Below are positions 6,828-8,221 of a stretch of 8,221 nucleotides of DNA, piece by piece (the stretch's first letter is position 1; each line of letters opens with the position of its first letter). Source of the DNA: Thermoflexales bacterium. Its GTDB lineage: Bacteria; Chloroflexota; Anaerolineae; B4-G1; SLSP01. The stretch is taken from assembly GCA_015486785.1 (NCBI GenBank), contig WFQZ01000005.1, forward strand, positions 1 through 8,221, read 5' to 3'. The position numbers and the translations under genes are program-made. The notes under the pieces are model-generated. The model saw nothing but the letters and a program-made list of their open reading frames with translations. It searched no databases and was not told where the DNA came from.

Positions 6828-7090
6828 ACGTTCTGTGGATGCTTGCCGGCGGGACGCTCGGTTGGCTCAACAGCCTCAGCCGCACGTGGTCTGTCTCCCG
6901 TTTGCAGCCCCGCAATCCCGGCGCGGGGGTAGCGTGGGTTGAAGTCGGGCTGCTGCTGCGCCTCGCGCTGACCGCCGCTCTGCTGACCTTCGCGCTGCGC
7001 GAGGGGCTGGTCGCCGGACTGTGCGCCCTGGCCGGGCTGTGGGCCGTCCGCTGGTGGATGGTATCCCGCATGCAGCGGGGGAGAGATTGA
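6824..7090 (+). CDS. Small three-helix membrane protein, AtpR/AtpI-like
   Basis: The product has 88 residues and three predicted membrane helices at about 3-19, 39-57 and 61-79. Its pattern, a Gly-rich first helix (AGGTLGWLNS), then SRTW, an LLRLALTAALL second helix with R46 and a closing GLWAVRWW with R76, resembles AtpR of N-ATPase operons and the loosely defined ATP synthase subunit I proteins. It starts with GTG at 6824, overlapping the AtpZ-like stop as GTGA, so translation is probably coupled and the two proteins may act together. AtpR and AtpQ/AtpZ normally precede the a subunit gene, whereas here an ECF sigma factor follows 19 nt later. Similarity is judged by eye on a short hydrophobic protein, so the family call is moderate. 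Confidence 0.6.
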   Translation: MNVLWMLAGGTLGWLNSLSRTWSVSRLQPRNPGAGVAWVEVGLLLRLALTAALLTFALREGLVAGLCALAGLWAVRWWMVSRMQRGRD

Positions 7091-7109
7091 GGCACACCTA
7101 GGGGAAGCG

Positions 7110-7733
7110 ATGACCGCATCCGAATGGCACGAAAGCACGTTGATCGCAGCGGCACGGCAAGGAGATTTGGACTCCTTCAATGAGCTGGTGCTGCACTATC
7201 AAGCGCAGGTGTACAACCTGGCGCATCACCTGCTGGGCGATCCGGCTGCGGCGGATGACGCCACGCAAGAGGCGTTCATCTCCGCCTACCGCGCCTTGCC
7301 GCGCTTTCGCGGCGGATCGTTCCGCGCGTGGCTGATGCGCATCGTGAAGAACGCCTGCTACGACGAGATGCGCCGTTGGAAACGCCGCCCCACCGTCTCG
7401 TGGGACGACTTCGGGGAGCTGGACGAGGAGGCCAATCCGCACCTGGCAGATGCCGGCCCGCATCCAGAAGAGATCGTGCAGCAAGCGGAACTGCGCCGCT
7501 GGCTGGAGCAAGCCTTGAACGCGCTGCCCCCGGAACAGCGATTAGCCATCGTGCTGGTGGACCGGCTGGGATACTCTTACGAGGAAACGGCTCAGGTAAT
7601 GAATGTACGCATTGGGACGGTGCGCTCGCGGCTTTCACGCGCCCGGCGCAAGGTGCAAAAACTGTTACAGGCCCGGCAGGAACTTTTACCCGCCCGCTAT
7701 CGTCTGAACGGCACGGAAATGGGGGAGGCGTAA
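7110..7733 (+). CDS. ECF RNA polymerase sigma factor (sigma-70 family)
   Basis: This protein of 207 residues has only the sigma-2 and sigma-4 domains, as expected for the extracytoplasmic function group. Region 2 spans about 23-93 and includes DDATQEAFISAYRALPRF (49-66), then FRAWLMRIVKNACYDEMRRW (71-90), the core-binding and -10-reading segment. A 35-residue acidic linker follows. Region 4 spans about 137-187, with LPPEQRLAIVLV, the helix-turn-helix YSYEETAQVMNVRIGTVRSRLSRARRKV, and a basic end. It should direct RNA polymerase to a dedicated stress or envelope regulon and be held inactive by the anti-sigma factor encoded immediately downstream. AGGGGAA (7100-7106) precedes the ATG by 3 nt. 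It may share a transcript with the two ATPase-type genes, as there is no terminator in the 19-nt gap. Confidence 0.95.
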   Translation: MTASEWHESTLIAAARQGDLDSFNELVLHYQAQVYNLAHHLLGDPAAADDATQEAFISAYRALPRFRGGSFRAWLMRIVKNACYDEMRRWKRRPTVSWDDFGELDEEANPHLADAGPHPEEIVQQAELRRWLEQALNALPPEQRLAIVLVDRLGYSYEETAQVMNVRIGTVRSRLSRARRKVQKLLQARQELLPARYRLNGTEMGEA

Positions 7734-8221
7734 GTGACTCGGAAGAAGTGGCGCGAAGCAACCTTGAATGAATACGTGGACGGGCGGCTGCCTGAGCCAC
7801 AACGCCGCGCGTTAGAAGCACAATTGGCGCACGATCCGGCCTTGCGGGCCGAGGTCACGGCGTTGCGCCAGACGGTGAGCACGTTGCGGGCCGTTCCGCT
7901 GCGTGAGCCGCCCCGCAACTACCTGCTCACGCCGGGCATGGTCACCGTGCAGCCGCGCAAGTCGGGCTTCCACCCGCGACCTCTGGTGTGGCGATGGGCC
8001 GCCGGACTCTCGGCCATCGTCTTCATCGCCGCGCTGGGCATGACGCTGCTGAGCAGCTTGATGCTCGGCGGCACGCAGCAAGCACAAGCCCCGGCAGTCG
8101 CCGTGAATATGTCCCAGCCCACCAGCGAAGCGCAAACCCTACGCTCAGCCACGCCACCGACGATGGGCGGCGCAGCACCGGAAGCCGCACGCGATGAAAG
8201 CGCGATGCCGCGCACCGAAAC
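7734..8221 (+). CDS. Membrane anti-sigma factor, partial at the right edge
   Basis: The first 162 codons are in the window and the gene runs off the edge. The GTG start directly follows the sigma factor stop (TAAGTGA) with GGGGGAGG (7721-7728) 5 nt upstream, so the pair is translationally coupled. The N-terminal 65 residues are the sigma-binding domain: LNEYVDGRLPEPQRRALEAQ, then HDPALRAEVTALRQTVSTLR, then PPRNYLLTP. There is no HxxxCxxC zinc motif, and no cysteine at all in the visible part. One membrane helix lies at about 84-111 (VWRWAAGLSAIVFIAALGMT and on). A Pro/Ala/Ser/Thr-rich, low-complexity stretch begins outside the membrane. It should tether the sigma factor at the membrane until a signal triggers release. 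The nature of the signal and the C-terminal domain are not visible. Confidence 0.85.
   Translation, partial: MTRKKWREATLNEYVDGRLPEPQRRALEAQLAHDPALRAEVTALRQTVSTLRAVPLREPPRNYLLTPGMVTVQPRKSGFHPRPLVWRWAAGLSAIVFIAALGMTLLSSLMLGGTQQAQAPAVAVNMSQPTSEAQTLRSATPPTMGGAAPEAARDESAMPRTE

Overview
The window looks like a chromosomal segment from a moderately GC-rich member of the Chloroflexota, probably Anaerolineae-like. This is inferred from protein style, not from a marker gene. The clues are an exported beta-propeller protein with a ZU5-like C-terminal domain and a terminal YLPVVMK tail, an AtpZ plus AtpR/AtpI-like pair, and a cysteine-free membrane anti-sigma factor with a PRNYLLTP segment. All supported genes lie on the + strand. 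I see no rRNA, tRNA, CRISPR array, transposase or phage gene.

Layout. Positions 1-359 have no supportable gene. They hold six degenerate 22-bp tandem repeats (1-133) that run off the left edge, a hairpin terminator (146-173), and a promoter region with several small dyads ending in a good TTGACA-N16-TATCAT promoter (305-332). The first transcription unit (363-4168) encodes a secreted YVTN-type beta-propeller protein and, tightly coupled to it, a large YfhO-family (GT-C-like) membrane protein. After a 107-bp gap with a -10-like box and a stem-loop, the second unit (4276-6443) encodes a sugar-1-phosphate nucleotidylyltransferase with a left-handed beta-helix tail and a class I aminotransferase. 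It closes with an 11-bp perfect hairpin terminator (6460-6490). The third unit (6546 to beyond the right edge) encodes AtpZ, an AtpR/AtpI-like small membrane protein, an ECF sigma factor and its membrane anti-sigma factor, which is cut by the window end.

How the parts fit. The first unit and the nucleotidylyltransferase share a cell-surface or glycan theme: NDP-sugar supply, a lipid-linked sugar transferase-like membrane protein and an exported protein. A direct link is inference only. The aminotransferase is an amino acid-type enzyme, so its pairing with the nucleotidylyltransferase is unexplained. The third unit is odd because the two small F-ATPase accessory genes are followed by a sigma/anti-sigma module and not by the ATP synthase a, c and b subunits. 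I found no clear undescribed system. The orphan ATPase accessory pair and the tandem repeat array are the most worthwhile second looks.
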